Source: Saprospiraceae bacterium (GTDB taxonomy: Bacteria; Bacteroidota; Bacteroidia; Chitinophagales; Saprospiraceae). From it: a stretch of DNA of 64,000 nt. The position numbers were made by a program, and so were the translations under genes. Under the pieces are notes generated by a model. That model saw only the letters and a list, made by a program, of their open reading frames with translations. It did no database searches and was not told the DNA's origin. Below, piece after piece: positions 18,079 to 27,408 of the stretch. Every line of letters begins with the position of its first letter. The first letter of the stretch is position 1. The DNA lies in NCBI GenBank assembly GCA_020628095.1, contig JAHDFP010000012.1:62161-126160 (forward strand), written 5' to 3'.

Positions 18079-19659
18079 CTATCGTGGTTTCAATTTAAAT
18101 TCTACTCTTCTATTAAGTGAGCGGCCTGTGAGAGAATTGTTATCCGATATCGGATTGTTCTCACCGTAGCCTGTATGAGTCATTCTCGCTGGGCTAATAC
18201 CTCGTCTGATGAGATACTCGTAGCATGCCTGTGCGCGTCGCTCTGATAATAATTGGTTATTGACGGCACTACCGACGTTATCGGTATGTCCTTCTATGAC
18301 CAAGTTATAGTTAGGATACTTTTGCATGATGTCACCGATCTGATTGAGGACGGTGTTAGACTCTATTTTGAGTGTCGCCTTACCTGTATTGAACTGGACG
18401 GCGCGCATGGCAGTCTCCAGAGTGGATAAGTCGCTGGCGTCTATACCAGGACAACCGTTATTAGCGACACTACCATATTCGTTAGGGCAACGGTCTCTGC
18501 CGTCATCTATACCATCACCGTCAGAGTCTGGACAACCGCTGAGTGCTCTGAGTCCGGCTTTGTCTGGACATCTATCATCGAAGTCAGACACACCATCGCC
18601 GTCTCGATCTGGACAACCTTTGGCACTGGCAGAGCCTCTGAGATTAGGACATCTATCCTCTGCATCAGGGATGCCATCACCGTCTTTGTCCTGAGAATCA
18701 GGGCAACCATCATTGGAGGCAGATCCTTTAGTGTTAGGGCATCTGTCTTTGCTGTCAGGGACACCATCCATATCGGTGTCTTTGTCATCATCCATTTTCT
18801 CCAGCTTACCCATGCCGTCTTTATCTTCTGGGCATCCTTTGTTCTCTGGGACGCCAGCCATGTTAGGGCATTCGTCATCGTTATCGGAGATGCCATCGCC
18901 ATCTGTATCAGGACATCCTTTGAATGCTGCAATACCCGCGACCGCAGGACAGTCATCTCTATAGTCAGGGACACCGTCTTCGTCTTGATCAGGGCAACCC
19001 TTGAGCTCTCGCGGACCAGCCACCTGAGGGCATAGATCTATCTCATCTTCCAGACCATCACCATCGCTATCGAGAGGGGCTTCCATATCGATCATAGGTT
19101 TGACCTGTGTGGTATCTTTGTTACCGAATAAATATGTAAATCCTAATCCGTGATGCAAGTTGTTGCGATCATCTTCGAGCGAATATCTATATGATGATTG
19201 CCAGTTGAAATAAGCATTATCCGCTATCTCAAAGTATGCTCCGACACCAAAAGGTATCTGAAGATTGAACATGCCTTCTTCTTCCAGTTGCCCACCTACA
19301 CCGAGCATGGCATAAGGATTGAGCTTGGTGCTGGCTTTGTAGAATACATACTGTAACTGACCATCTACGCCATAGACTTTTTTATGAAAGCAGTTGAGTT
19401 CTCTATTTTCGTGCGAAGACACGACCCCATACTTAAAGGGGACATAGACGTTGATATTTTGATTGATGCTGCGCAGCAACCCGACTTCAAAACCATGATG
19501 ATAAGCCCCAAAATTAGAGATGTCACCTCCATTCTGAGATTGATAATCCATAAACAAGGTTTTGAAACTAACACCCCACGGATAAGCTGGATTCTGAGCC
19601 TGTAGCTGTGTCGTAAACACAAACCACAAAAGCACTGACGCTACCAAAATTCTTTTCAT
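18079..19659 (-). CDS. OmpA-family outer membrane protein with thrombospondin type 3 repeats
   Basis: A 526-aa protein. It has a signal peptide (1-21, LQAQ) and an N-terminal beta-barrel-like region (about 25-180) ending FTYLFGNK. Seven TSP3 calcium-binding repeats follow, of the form DSDGDGIxDxxDxCPxxxGxxxxxGCPD (about 197-405). The C-terminal OmpA peptidoglycan-binding domain (about 412-526) has VQFNTGKATL, IEGHTDNVGS, LSERRAQACYEYLI and RSLNRRVEF. It anchors the outer membrane to peptidoglycan. The combination is typical of Bacteroidota OmpA/OprF homologues. It has its own TAnnTTTG promoter and terminator. Confidence 0.92.
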   Translation of the reverse strand: MKRILVASVLLWFVFTTQLQAQNPAYPWGVSFKTLFMDYQSQNGGDISNFGAYHHGFEVGLLRSINQNINVYVPFKYGVVSSHENRELNCFHKKVYGVDGQLQYVFYKASTKLNPYAMLGVGGQLEEEGMFNLQIPFGVGAYFEIADNAYFNWQSSYRYSLEDDRNNLHHGLGFTYLFGNKDTTQVKPMIDMEAPLDSDGDGLEDEIDLCPQVAGPRELKGCPDQDEDGVPDYRDDCPAVAGIAAFKGCPDTDGDGISDNDDECPNMAGVPENKGCPEDKDGMGKLEKMDDDKDTDMDGVPDSKDRCPNTKGSASNDGCPDSQDKDGDGIPDAEDRCPNLRGSASAKGCPDRDGDGVSDFDDRCPDKAGLRALSGCPDSDGDGIDDGRDRCPNEYGSVANNGCPGIDASDLSTLETAMRAVQFNTGKATLKIESNTVLNQIGDIMQKYPNYNLVIEGHTDNVGSAVNNQLLSERRAQACYEYLIRRGISPARMTHTGYGENNPISDNNSLTGRSLNRRVEFKLKPR

Positions 19660-19680
19660 AATAGACTTCGCTTAGAAAGA

Positions 19681-19688
19681 CAAAATTA
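19681..19688 (-). promoter_or_regulatory. Bacteroidota -7 box of the OmpA gene
   Basis: Minus strand TAATTTTG matches TAnnTTTG exactly, 21 bp from the ATG at 19659, predicting a leader of about 15 nt. A convincing -33 TTG is not seen. Confidence 0.5.
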
Positions 19689-19787
19689 ATACTATTTTAT
19701 TAGAGAATATCTTAATATAATACATTATATACAACAATAAGAAATACACTTATCGCTGATAATCAGCAGATTATATTTTGGGAGACA

Positions 19788-20282
19788 TTATAATTCTCTG
19801 AAATATCCCGTTTCTCTATCCTTAACTACGGCATCCCAATTAAAATAACGTCCATTCATAGCAATATATACACCCTGTGGAAGAGTTTGTACAAACGCCA
19901 ATGCGCTGCCGAGGTTGAAGAATCCATCCGATGAGGTTCCGAATGCAATAGGCACCATCGCTCCTGTCAGGACGATGGTTTTGGGTATGTCAAAGGTCGC
20001 CAGGTAAGTCGCCGTCTCTACCATCTTATCTGTACCGTGAGTCAGCAGGACTTTGTCAGAGGCACAGTCTATGACCTGATCCTTGATCATGGTGCGGTTA
20101 TCATCAGTCATCTCGAGACTATCTACCATCATGAGCGTCTTGACATCCAGATTGAGCGTCGAGCGACCTAGCTCAAACATATCAGGCAAATGCGTATCCT
20201 TAAAAAACAACTCCCCTGTTATAAAATTGTATTCCTTATCAAATGTACCGCCCGTCACGAAGACTTGTATCTGATCATTCAT
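19788..20282 (-). CDS. Single-domain asparaginase-like protein
   Basis: A 164-aa protein equal to the N-terminal domain of type I/II L-asparaginases. It has VTGGTFDKEYN (residues 9-19, with the nucleophile-equivalent Thr13), LLTHGTDKMVETA (the second Thr-containing motif) and VLTGAMVPIAFGTSSDGFFNLG. Classical asparaginases are about 330 aa, with a C-terminal domain completing the dimer active site; that domain is absent here, without signs of frameshift. Short stand-alone versions occur in other bacteria and are of uncertain activity. It is 30 bp downstream of the carboxylase gene on the same strand. Confidence 0.78.
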   Translation of the reverse strand: MNDQIQVFVTGGTFDKEYNFITGELFFKDTHLPDMFELGRSTLNLDVKTLMMVDSLEMTDDNRTMIKDQVIDCASDKVLLTHGTDKMVETATYLATFDIPKTIVLTGAMVPIAFGTSSDGFFNLGSALAFVQTLPQGVYIAMNGRYFNWDAVVKDRETGYFREL

Positions 20283-20312
20283 ATCGTAATGAGGCTTTGG
20301 ATTTTAATAATA

Positions 20313-21854
20313 TTATAAAGGAATGTTACCGTGCTTTTTGTCGACGCGTTCTTTGACCTTTCCTTCGAGCATGGCAAAGGCTTTGATCAGTTTTCGGCGT
20401 GTATACTTAGGCTCTATCACCTCATCGACGAATCCCCTTGCCGCCGCCTTATAAGGATGGGCAAACATCTCAGCGTATTGTTTTTCTTTATTGATAATCT
20501 CCTGAGCGGGGTCTGCGCTATTTTTTATTTCTTTTTTGAAAATAATCTCACTTGCTCCCTTGGCTCCCATCACGGCAATCTCACCAGAGGGCCAGCAATA
20601 GTTGAGATCCGCGCCGATGTGTTTAGAGTTCATCACGTCATAGGCACCGCCATAAGCCTTACGCGTGATGACCGTGATACGCGGTACGGTCGCCTCACTG
20701 AAAGCATAGAGTAGCTTGGCACCATTAGTAATAATGCCATTCCATTCCTGATCTGTCCCTGGCAAAAACCCAGGCACATCCACCAGCACCAGCAGCGGTA
20801 CATTAAAAGCATCGCAAGTCCTCACAAATCTCCCCGCCTTCCGAGAAGCATTGACATCTAACACTCCCGCCAAAGAATACGGCTGGTTAGCCACCACCCC
20901 GATACTACGCCCTGCTATCCGCGCAAATCCGATCACTATATTCTCTGCAAACTCTTCATGTATCTCAAAGAAACTATCTCCATCTACAATATGCTGGATC
21001 ACCTCTTTGATATCATAGGGGTGATTAGGGTTAGGAGGGACGATATTATTCAGCTCTTCTCTTATCTCATCATCGAGTGCATAATCGACCTGGATGGGCT
21101 TGTCATGGCAGCTCTGAGGGAGGTAGCTGAGTAGTTGTTTGACCTTGTTAATACAGTCTACATCTGACAGCGAGCGCAGATGTGTGACGCCTGATTTCTG
21201 CGCGTGAGCCGCGGAGCCACCGAGTTCTTCTGAGCTGACATCTTCGTTAGTGACTGTCTTGACGACATTAGGTCCCGTGACGAACATATAGGACGTCTGA
21301 TCCACCATGATCGTAAAATCCGTTATCGCTGGCGAATACACTGCTCCTCCCGCGCACGGCCCCATAATCGCCGATATCTGAGGGATAAATCCCGATGCCA
21401 ATGTATTCCTATAGAATATATCGGCATAGCCACCCAGCGACTTGACACCTTCCTGTATCCTTGCGCCGCCAGAATCATTAAGCCCGACCAGTGGTGCACG
21501 ATTCTCCATTGCCAGTTCCATGATCTTGACGATCTTCTCAGCATGGGTCTCTGATAACGACCCTCCAAACACCGTAAAATCCTGAGCAAACCCAAACACC
21601 GTCCGACCATTGACCAATCCATAGCCTGTAATCACTCCATCAGACAATATCCTCTGATTCTCCATTCCAAAATCAAATGACCGATGCTCCACAAACATCC
21701 CTATCTCCTCAAAAGTCCCAGGATCAAACAATAGTTCTATCCGTTCTCTGGCAGTCAGTTTCTTTTTGGCGTGCTGCTTGTCTATGCGTTCCTGTCCACC
21801 ACCTAAGCGCGCCTTCTGTTTTTTTTCTTCTAATAGTTGAAGTTTATCTTCCAT
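20313..21854 (-). CDS. Acyl-CoA (propionyl-CoA-type) carboxylase beta subunit
   Basis: A 513-aa carboxyltransferase of the PccB/AccD5 family. It begins with KKLTARERIELLFDPGTFEE. Two crotonase-like halves follow, with oxyanion glycines in LNDSGGARIQEGV and GPCAGGAVYSPAITDF (N-half) and in VDVPGFLPGTDQE and ITRKAYGGAYDVM (C-half). It transfers carboxyl from biotin to propionyl- or another acyl-CoA, feeding methylmalonyl-CoA or branched-chain degradation. The biotin carboxylase/BCCP partner is not in the window. Substrate (propionyl versus methylcrotonyl) is inferred from overall length and motifs. Confidence 0.92.
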   Translation of the reverse strand: MEDKLQLLEEKKQKARLGGGQERIDKQHAKKKLTARERIELLFDPGTFEEIGMFVEHRSFDFGMENQRILSDGVITGYGLVNGRTVFGFAQDFTVFGGSLSETHAEKIVKIMELAMENRAPLVGLNDSGGARIQEGVKSLGGYADIFYRNTLASGFIPQISAIMGPCAGGAVYSPAITDFTIMVDQTSYMFVTGPNVVKTVTNEDVSSEELGGSAAHAQKSGVTHLRSLSDVDCINKVKQLLSYLPQSCHDKPIQVDYALDDEIREELNNIVPPNPNHPYDIKEVIQHIVDGDSFFEIHEEFAENIVIGFARIAGRSIGVVANQPYSLAGVLDVNASRKAGRFVRTCDAFNVPLLVLVDVPGFLPGTDQEWNGIITNGAKLLYAFSEATVPRITVITRKAYGGAYDVMNSKHIGADLNYCWPSGEIAVMGAKGASEIIFKKEIKNSADPAQEIINKEKQYAEMFAHPYKAAARGFVDEVIEPKYTRRKLIKAFAMLEGKVKERVDKKHGNIPL

Positions 21855-21964
21855 CGGGATTTTTGACGTTTTGTTGATATGATTATACTTATGTAAATAT
21901 CTAATTTAAAAAATAGATTTTGTTTTTATTAGCAGAACATGAGTGTGTAGTGTTATTGGTTGTA

Positions 21965-22400
21965 TTAAACATTACTCTGTGAAATATGTAGAATGTTGCT
22001 AAAGCGGGTTTCCCACTCCATACCTTTCGTTCATTTTTTCAATCGCAAAAAAACGAACAAAACCTGCCTACCTGACGGTAAGTCAGGCAGGAATGCTTGT
22101 CAAAAATAACTCCTCCGTCGAACAGATTTTTGACGGGCCACCCGCATTTTAGTTTGTTTTTCATTCTGAGCTTGTCGAAGAATCTTCAGAATAATAGAAT
22201 TACTACGGAAGATCTCTCCACAAGGTCGAGATGAAAAAGGTAGCATAAAGTAGGAATGAAGCAGAGCTAAGTCGTATCCAGTGGGCGGAGGGAGCGGCAC
22301 AGGGTAGAGCATAGGAGACGACAAGATTCCTGCCTACCTGACGGTAGGTCAGGCAGGTTTTTGGTTCGTTTTTTTATCGAATGAAAAAAATGAACATAAA
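21965..22400. repeat. Composite repeat cluster B (inverted relative to cluster A)
   Basis: The non-coding DNA between the carboxylase and aminotransferase genes contains the same elements as cluster A in reverse. These are an R3 tract with TTTCGTTCATTTTTTC and GCAAAAAAACGAAC (about 22025-22060), R2 hairpins at 22063-22091 and 22329-22357, an R1 hairpin at 22162-22233, and the inverse of the ATACGACTTAGCTC motif near 22265. The stretch 21970-22145 is close to the reverse complement of about 13790-13970. Confidence 0.8.
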
Positions 22401-22480
22401 GAATAGGATAAGGTATTATCCCATAATATTTATAAAATAGGAAATCATAATACTAACTTTACACATTAAAAATATAGGTA

Positions 22481-23680
22481 ATGTCTAAGCATCTATTGTC
22501 TCGAAAATTGCAGAATATGTCTGAGTCGGCCACTATAAAAATGGCTCAGAAAGCACGCGACCTCAAAGCGCAGGGTCACGATGTCATATCTCTCAGTCTG
22601 GGTGAGCCAGATTTTGATACGCCCGATTATATCAAAGAGGCCGCCAAAGCCGCGCTGGATGCAGGATATACCAAGTATACGCCCGTCCCAGGACTGATGG
22701 AACTGCGACAGGCCATCTGCAACAAATTACAGAGAGACAATGGTCTGGCCTACGAGCCATCACAGATCGTCGTCTCTAATGGTGCTAAGCAGTGCATCGC
22801 CAACATCTGCCTTTCGCTACTGGACGAAGGGGATGAGGTCATCATATTTACGCCGTACTGGGTGTCGTATTTTGAGATCGTCAAATTTGCTGGGGGGACG
22901 CCGAAAGCACTCTATGCAGGGATAGATAAGGACTACAAAGTCACCGCCGCCCAACTCCAAGAAGCCCTTACCGATAAGACTAAACTCATCATCTTCTCTT
23001 CTCCATGTAACCCGACGGGTAGCGTCTACTCGGCTGCCGAACTGGAATCTCTCGCTGCGGTTATAAGCAAGAAGGAAGATTTATTCGTTGTGGCGGATGA
23101 GATCTATGAGTACATCAACTTCCAAGGCAAAAACCCGAGCCTCGCACAGTACCCCGGCATGATGGACAAGACCATCACGGTCAATGGCATGTCCAAAGGA
23201 TACGCGATGACGGGATGGCGTCTCGGCTATATGGCGGCACCACAATGGATCGCTGGCGCCTGCGCCAAAGTACAGGGTCAGTTTACCTCTGGTGCAAATG
23301 CCTTCGGTCAGATGGCTGCCAAGCTCGCCCTCGAAACCGAACCCGAAAAACAATCCTATATGCGCGACAAATACCAGGAAAGAAAAGCGCTGGTCAAGTC
23401 GCTCCTCGATGACATCCCTGGCATCAAATCGAACGACCCCAAAGGGGCATTCTATTTCTTCCCTGAGATAAGTGACTATTTCGGAAAATCTAATGGCACT
23501 AAGACTATCAACAATGCGGATGATTTTGTAGAGGTGTTGCTCATGGACGCACATGTGGGTACCGTCACAGGTCGTGCCTTTGGAGATCCTAACTCTTTCC
23601 GACTGTCTTATGCGACCTCTGAGAATAAGTTACGTGAGGCCATGGCACGCATCAAAAGGGTGCTGGCGGAGTATGTATAA
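22481..23680 (+). CDS. Class I pyridoxal-phosphate aminotransferase (aspartate aminotransferase type)
   Basis: A 399-aa fold-type I aminotransferase of the I-gamma/thermophile AspC type. Evidence: SLGEPDFDTPDYIKEAA, YTPVPGLMELRQAI, NGAKQCIANI, SPCNPTGSVY, VVADEIYEYI, PLP-binding Lys239 in SMSKGYAMTGWRLGY context, and the carboxylate-binding Arg in SFRLSYATS. It most likely interconverts aspartate and oxaloacetate. Monocistronic on the plus strand and convergent with the SIR2-TPR gene. Confidence 0.9.
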   Translation: MSKHLLSRKLQNMSESATIKMAQKARDLKAQGHDVISLSLGEPDFDTPDYIKEAAKAALDAGYTKYTPVPGLMELRQAICNKLQRDNGLAYEPSQIVVSNGAKQCIANICLSLLDEGDEVIIFTPYWVSYFEIVKFAGGTPKALYAGIDKDYKVTAAQLQEALTDKTKLIIFSSPCNPTGSVYSAAELESLAAVISKKEDLFVVADEIYEYINFQGKNPSLAQYPGMMDKTITVNGMSKGYAMTGWRLGYMAAPQWIAGACAKVQGQFTSGANAFGQMAAKLALETEPEKQSYMRDKYQERKALVKSLLDDIPGIKSNDPKGAFYFFPEISDYFGKSNGTKTINNADDFVEVLLMDAHVGTVTGRAFGDPNSFRLSYATSENKLREAMARIKRVLAEYV

Positions 23681-23717
23681 ATGGGCATGTCATAAGGTCT
23701 AATAAGGCGTCTTCCCA

Positions 23718-25787
23718 TCACCTATACTTATCCAGTAGAGCCTTGTAGTCTGGATCATCTCTATAGTCTTTCCAGTCGTCATCTTGGTCTACGTCCTCAG
23801 CAGATAAATCCCTTCGCTTAAGACTTTCTTCCAGATACTTTAGAGCATTTTGTTTTTCTCCTAACAGGGCGTAGACGCAAGATAGGTTATATGGGGAGCT
23901 GCCTAGGTCGACTGCTTTTTGAAGTTTTTCTATGGCCTCTTTCAATAATTCCTCTGAATCATTTCCTGTTTTTTGCTCCGCTAATTTTCCTAAAGCAGTT
24001 CCCCATCCATAATAGGCGTCGTGCTTATCAGGTTTTATATCCGTTGCTTTTTGATATTTTTCAAACGACTGTAGGTATAATCTCTCCGCCTCTTGTCCTG
24101 TTTTTAGTTTTGCTAATTTTCCTAGAGCAGTTCCCCAATTGTAATAGGCTTCGTGCCTATCAGGTTTTATCTCTATTGCCTTTAGAAAGTTCTCAGTGGC
24201 TTGTAGGTATAACTTCTCTGCCTCTTCTCCCGTTTTTAGATCCGCTAAATTTCCTAAATCAGTTCCCCAATTGTAATAGGCTTGGTGATTATCAGGTTTT
24301 ATATCCGTTGCTTTTTGATATTTTTCAAAGGATCGTTGATATAATTTCTCTGCCTCTTCTCCCGTTTTTAGATCCGCTAAGTCTCCTAAAGAAACTCCCC
24401 AATTGTAATAGGCTTGGTGATCATCAGGTTTTATATCCGTTGCTTTTCGATATTTTTCAATGGCTTGTTGGTATAATCTCTCTGCCTTTTCTCCCGTTTT
24501 TAGCTTCGCTAATTTTCCCAAAGCAGTTCCCCAGTTGTAATAAGCATGGTGATTGCGTGTATATATATCCGTTGCCCTTTGATATTTTTCAAACGTCTGT
24601 TGATATAGTTTCTCTACCTCTTCTCCTGATTTTAGGTTTGCTACTTTTCCTAAATTATTCCCCCAGTTATTCAGTAATACCGACAAATTATCATTGACTC
24701 CATCATCATTGAGTACCTGTGCTTGAGATTCCAATTTTTCTATCCTATCCTTATCGTAATCAGCAGAAATAATAAGCTCTATGATTTTCTTTTTAAGCTG
24801 TTTTACTTTTGCTTCTTCTTTATCAAACTCTACTTCTTCACCAAAGTCATATTGTCTGATGGCTTGATCTACATTCTTTTTAGCCATTTCCAGACGTTCC
24901 TTGACAGACTTAAAGTGGTCTTCGTCTTCTATGTCCTTAATCTCATTGAGCATGTCCTTAAGAGCAGTAAATGGATTTTCGAGGATAACTGGCTGGTCGA
25001 GACCGAGAGCTTCATTGAGTTTTAGCATAAAGGCATCGGCGTCGTAGCCTTTGATGCTGTAAGCATTAGTATTGGGGTCTTTTAAGAAGTCTTTTACATT
25101 ATCATAGGGATCATCTTCTTTATATCCGACCCAGTAAAGACCATTATCAAAACGTCCCATATTTTTAATATGCTCAAAAACAGGATCGGTGCCGCTATAT
25201 CCAATGAATATCCAAGGTCTTTCATTCTTTAGGCCGTCAAAGATTCTGGTCAGGATGTTACTGACCTTGTCCATTTCTTCTTTTGTGTTGAGCAGCCATA
25301 GGCCATGATGCTGACCATGCAGATAGACGACAGACCCCTTTTTGAAAGTTGTCGTCGTGAGATCCTTAAGGATCGCCATATCATAAGTGGGCGGAAACTC
25401 ATTATATAATGCTAGGGCACGCAGCATTAGATTATCAAAATTAACCGTCATTACGTAGTCGACATATTCCTCCTTCAGTAGTTGTGCGAGGTAAATATGT
25501 GTCACATTGATCTTACCCTTGTCTATGTATCCTTTGAGCAGCTGATTTCTTTTGTAAGGCTGCAAGCATTCCATCAGATTGGCGTATGTCCTATCTTCTT
25601 CCTTGAGTTTAGCTATGAATGGATTGTGCTTATGCTCTCGCAATATATCCTCTGTGATCGTTTCTGCCAGTGGAATGCCACCAGTAACGGATGCTCCTGC
25701 ACCTAGAAAGAAAATAGGCTTCGGTCGATCGTCATCCTGGGCTTGTTTTAGGAAAAATGCCAGTTCTTCTATTGTTATTTCTTTCAT
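23718..25787 (-). CDS. SIR2-like domain protein with C-terminal TPR repeats (candidate defence NADase)
   Basis: A 689-aa protein. The SIR2-like domain (about 22-265) has the NAD-binding loop FFLGAGAS (27-33), TVNFDNLM (114-121), the catalytic-His region YLHGQHHG (His157) and FIGYSGTDP (195-202). A charged helical linker follows (270-360). Then come six near-identical 44-aa TPR-like repeats with the core YYNWGTALGKLA.LKTGEEAE (about 375-640), ending in a divergent TPR (NLSCVYALLGEKQNALKYLEE). SIR2 domains fused to repeat sensors commonly deplete NAD+ during phage infection. No partner gene is adjacent, so a defence role is inference. The repeats also align at DNA level (132-bp units). Confidence 0.82.
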   Translation of the reverse strand: MKEITIEELAFFLKQAQDDDRPKPIFFLGAGASVTGGIPLAETITEDILREHKHNPFIAKLKEEDRTYANLMECLQPYKRNQLLKGYIDKGKINVTHIYLAQLLKEEYVDYVMTVNFDNLMLRALALYNEFPPTYDMAILKDLTTTTFKKGSVVYLHGQHHGLWLLNTKEEMDKVSNILTRIFDGLKNERPWIFIGYSGTDPVFEHIKNMGRFDNGLYWVGYKEDDPYDNVKDFLKDPNTNAYSIKGYDADAFMLKLNEALGLDQPVILENPFTALKDMLNEIKDIEDEDHFKSVKERLEMAKKNVDQAIRQYDFGEEVEFDKEEAKVKQLKKKIIELIISADYDKDRIEKLESQAQVLNDDGVNDNLSVLLNNWGNNLGKVANLKSGEEVEKLYQQTFEKYQRATDIYTRNHHAYYNWGTALGKLAKLKTGEKAERLYQQAIEKYRKATDIKPDDHQAYYNWGVSLGDLADLKTGEEAEKLYQRSFEKYQKATDIKPDNHQAYYNWGTDLGNLADLKTGEEAEKLYLQATENFLKAIEIKPDRHEAYYNWGTALGKLAKLKTGQEAERLYLQSFEKYQKATDIKPDKHDAYYGWGTALGKLAEQKTGNDSEELLKEAIEKLQKAVDLGSSPYNLSCVYALLGEKQNALKYLEESLKRRDLSAEDVDQDDDWKDYRDDPDYKALLDKYR

Positions 25788-25902
25788 AAGATTAGCCTAT
25801 TATGACTTAGTTGTAGATGAATATAATGAAATAATAAAGCACCATACCTCTCTGTAGAGTCGTCGCACATGACTATGTTACCCCTCTTGTAGAAATTACA
25901 AA

Positions 25903-25970
25903 ACACAAATTGCAAAACTCAAAACTCAAAACTCAAATTACAAAATCCTAATTTCCAAAATCACCAATCC
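25903..25970. repeat. AT-rich low-complexity repeat (AAACTCAAA type)
   Basis: Iterations of AAAACTCAAAACTC and similar words within an otherwise featureless 206-bp gap between the SIR2-TPR and GNAT genes. It is non-coding, and it probably arose by slippage. Confidence 0.6.
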
Positions 25971-25993
25971 ACAAATAACAGATCACCAAAAAC

Positions 25994-26815
25994 CTACAGC
26001 CCCAGTTCCATCTCATACTGATTGATGCTTGTTTTTAGTCCAGCGTTTTTGATAGCGTCGATTTTGTCTATGAGGATGTGGTGGACGTTGATGATTTTTA
26101 CCTCTGGTGTGATGGACGATATGGCGCCAAACAATCTGTCCCACGCGGTCTTATCTTCCGTCAGTACATCAAACTGTGCCAACCTGTTATTAGACATATT
26201 AACCATAAAAAAGGACTCGACGGTATCACCATACATGACCTGATGATAATCATATTGTCCTGCCATGAGCGTTTCTTTCTGGAAATCCCAGGAATAAGAA
26301 TCTTGATGAGGCATACGATCCCAATCAATTAACTCTGGCGATAATTTATTTATGGTTATAGACGCTGCTGGATCGGCTTCTATCTTACCCGCGTAGCATA
26401 GGTATTCTTTGCAGATAGAGAAGCCGACGCTTTTGTAGGCTTTGATGGCTCTTTCGTTTTCTTGGATGACTTCGAGTGAGGATTTTTGGATGCCGTTTTT
26501 TTTGAGATCGGGAAGGGCATAATCATAGATGGCCTTGACCAGTCGCTGACCGCGATACTCAGGCAAGACACCCGTCCCCGTATTGAATGCAGTCCTAACT
26601 CCAAACCGCGTATCCACCGCATGGATCATGAAGGCTATCAACTCCTCTCCATCAAACATCCCATAAGAGAGGTCATAATCCACACCCGCGGCCTTCCAGC
26701 GCTGCTTATAACTGTTTCTATCCTTGGGTAATGGAACATAATAATCATCGAATGCCACAAAAAAACAATCCACCAAAGTATCAAACGAAATATGACTTAA
26801 TGACTTTACTTTCAT
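25994..26815 (-). CDS. GNAT-family N-acetyltransferase
   Basis: A 273-aa protein. The N-terminal GNAT domain (about 1-150) has the acetyl-CoA pyrophosphate loop TGVLPEYRGQRLVKAIYDYA (80-100) and SLEVIQENERAIKAYKSVGF. A second, less conserved GNAT-like half (about 160-273) resembles the C-terminal half of tandem GNAT proteins. The substrate is unknown. It is on the same strand as the SIR2-TPR gene but 206 bp away. Confidence 0.82.
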   Translation of the reverse strand: MKVKSLSHISFDTLVDCFFVAFDDYYVPLPKDRNSYKQRWKAAGVDYDLSYGMFDGEELIAFMIHAVDTRFGVRTAFNTGTGVLPEYRGQRLVKAIYDYALPDLKKNGIQKSSLEVIQENERAIKAYKSVGFSICKEYLCYAGKIEADPAASITINKLSPELIDWDRMPHQDSYSWDFQKETLMAGQYDYHQVMYGDTVESFFMVNMSNNRLAQFDVLTEDKTAWDRLFGAISSITPEVKIINVHHILIDKIDAIKNAGLKTSINQYEMELGL

Positions 26816-26899
26816 AATTATATTCTATTATAACGGTATAATATGCGCCTTATTAACATTACTCTGCATAACCATCTATAAGGCATTGCTAATGTACAT

Positions 26900-27355
26900 T
26901 TATTTGAGTCCATAGACCTGTTTGGCACTGGCTATTTGGTCTTCTTCTGTTATATCTGGAAACAGCCAATAGCTCGGTGCTATAATCGGCTTAGTGCTCT
27001 GTACGGTAATGACCGTTATGGTGTGAAAAGGATACTTGTCACCTGTCTCTTGAGTGAGTAGAGCGTACATGCCATCGTAGTCCTTATGCGCTTCATCTAT
27101 GATCTGAGCCGTGCCTTTGAGTTGGAAGCCTTTCTGGACTAGGATGTCGAGGATGCTGACACAGACCTTTGGATTTTGTTTGATATTATTGACAGATTGT
27201 GGGGAGGCGATGTTAGCGATAATAAGTTGATCGTCACCATATCTATGGAATAGTTCTTTGGGTGAGACATTGGGCTGACCATCTTGTGATACGGTGGCGA
27301 GCCAGCATAGTACGGTGTTGTCGATGTATTCTTTGATGTTATCGGTTAGTGTCAT
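26900..27355 (-). CDS. Pyridoxamine 5'-phosphate oxidase-like FMN-binding protein
   Basis: A 151-aa split beta-barrel protein of the PNPOx-like superfamily. It has VLCWLATVSQDGQPNVSPKE (16-35), IANIASPQSVNNIKQNPKVCVSI and GFQLKGTAQIIDE. Family members bind FMN, F420 or heme. Without the full PNPOx C-terminal motif, pyridoxamine phosphate oxidation is unlikely. It is probably a general flavoprotein reductase. It lies just downstream of the 27409-28251 T9SS gene on the same strand. Confidence 0.83.
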   Translation of the reverse strand: MTLTDNIKEYIDNTVLCWLATVSQDGQPNVSPKELFHRYGDDQLIIANIASPQSVNNIKQNPKVCVSILDILVQKGFQLKGTAQIIDEAHKDYDGMYALLTQETGDKYPFHTITVITVQSTKPIIAPSYWLFPDITEEDQIASAKQVYGLK

Positions 27356-27408
27356 AATTGGTTTTTATAATCTTTTGCATGACATGAATATGGCATATTA
27401 TTTTATCA

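Noticed and set aside
18344-18974. ORFs in other frames across the TSP3 repeats
   Set aside because: Shadows of repetitive Asp/Gly codons in the OmpA-family gene.
23970-24620. CRISPR-like periodicity
   Set aside because: The 132-bp period is the in-frame TPR repeat of the SIR2-TPR protein, not short repeats with unique spacers.
23891-24697. Long plus-strand ORF across the TPR region
   Set aside because: It is the antisense shadow of the repeated TPR codons; hydrophobic repetitive product with no start signal.
25994-26332. Plus-strand ORFs over the GNAT gene
   Set aside because: Antisense to a clear acetyltransferase with better motif and codon support.
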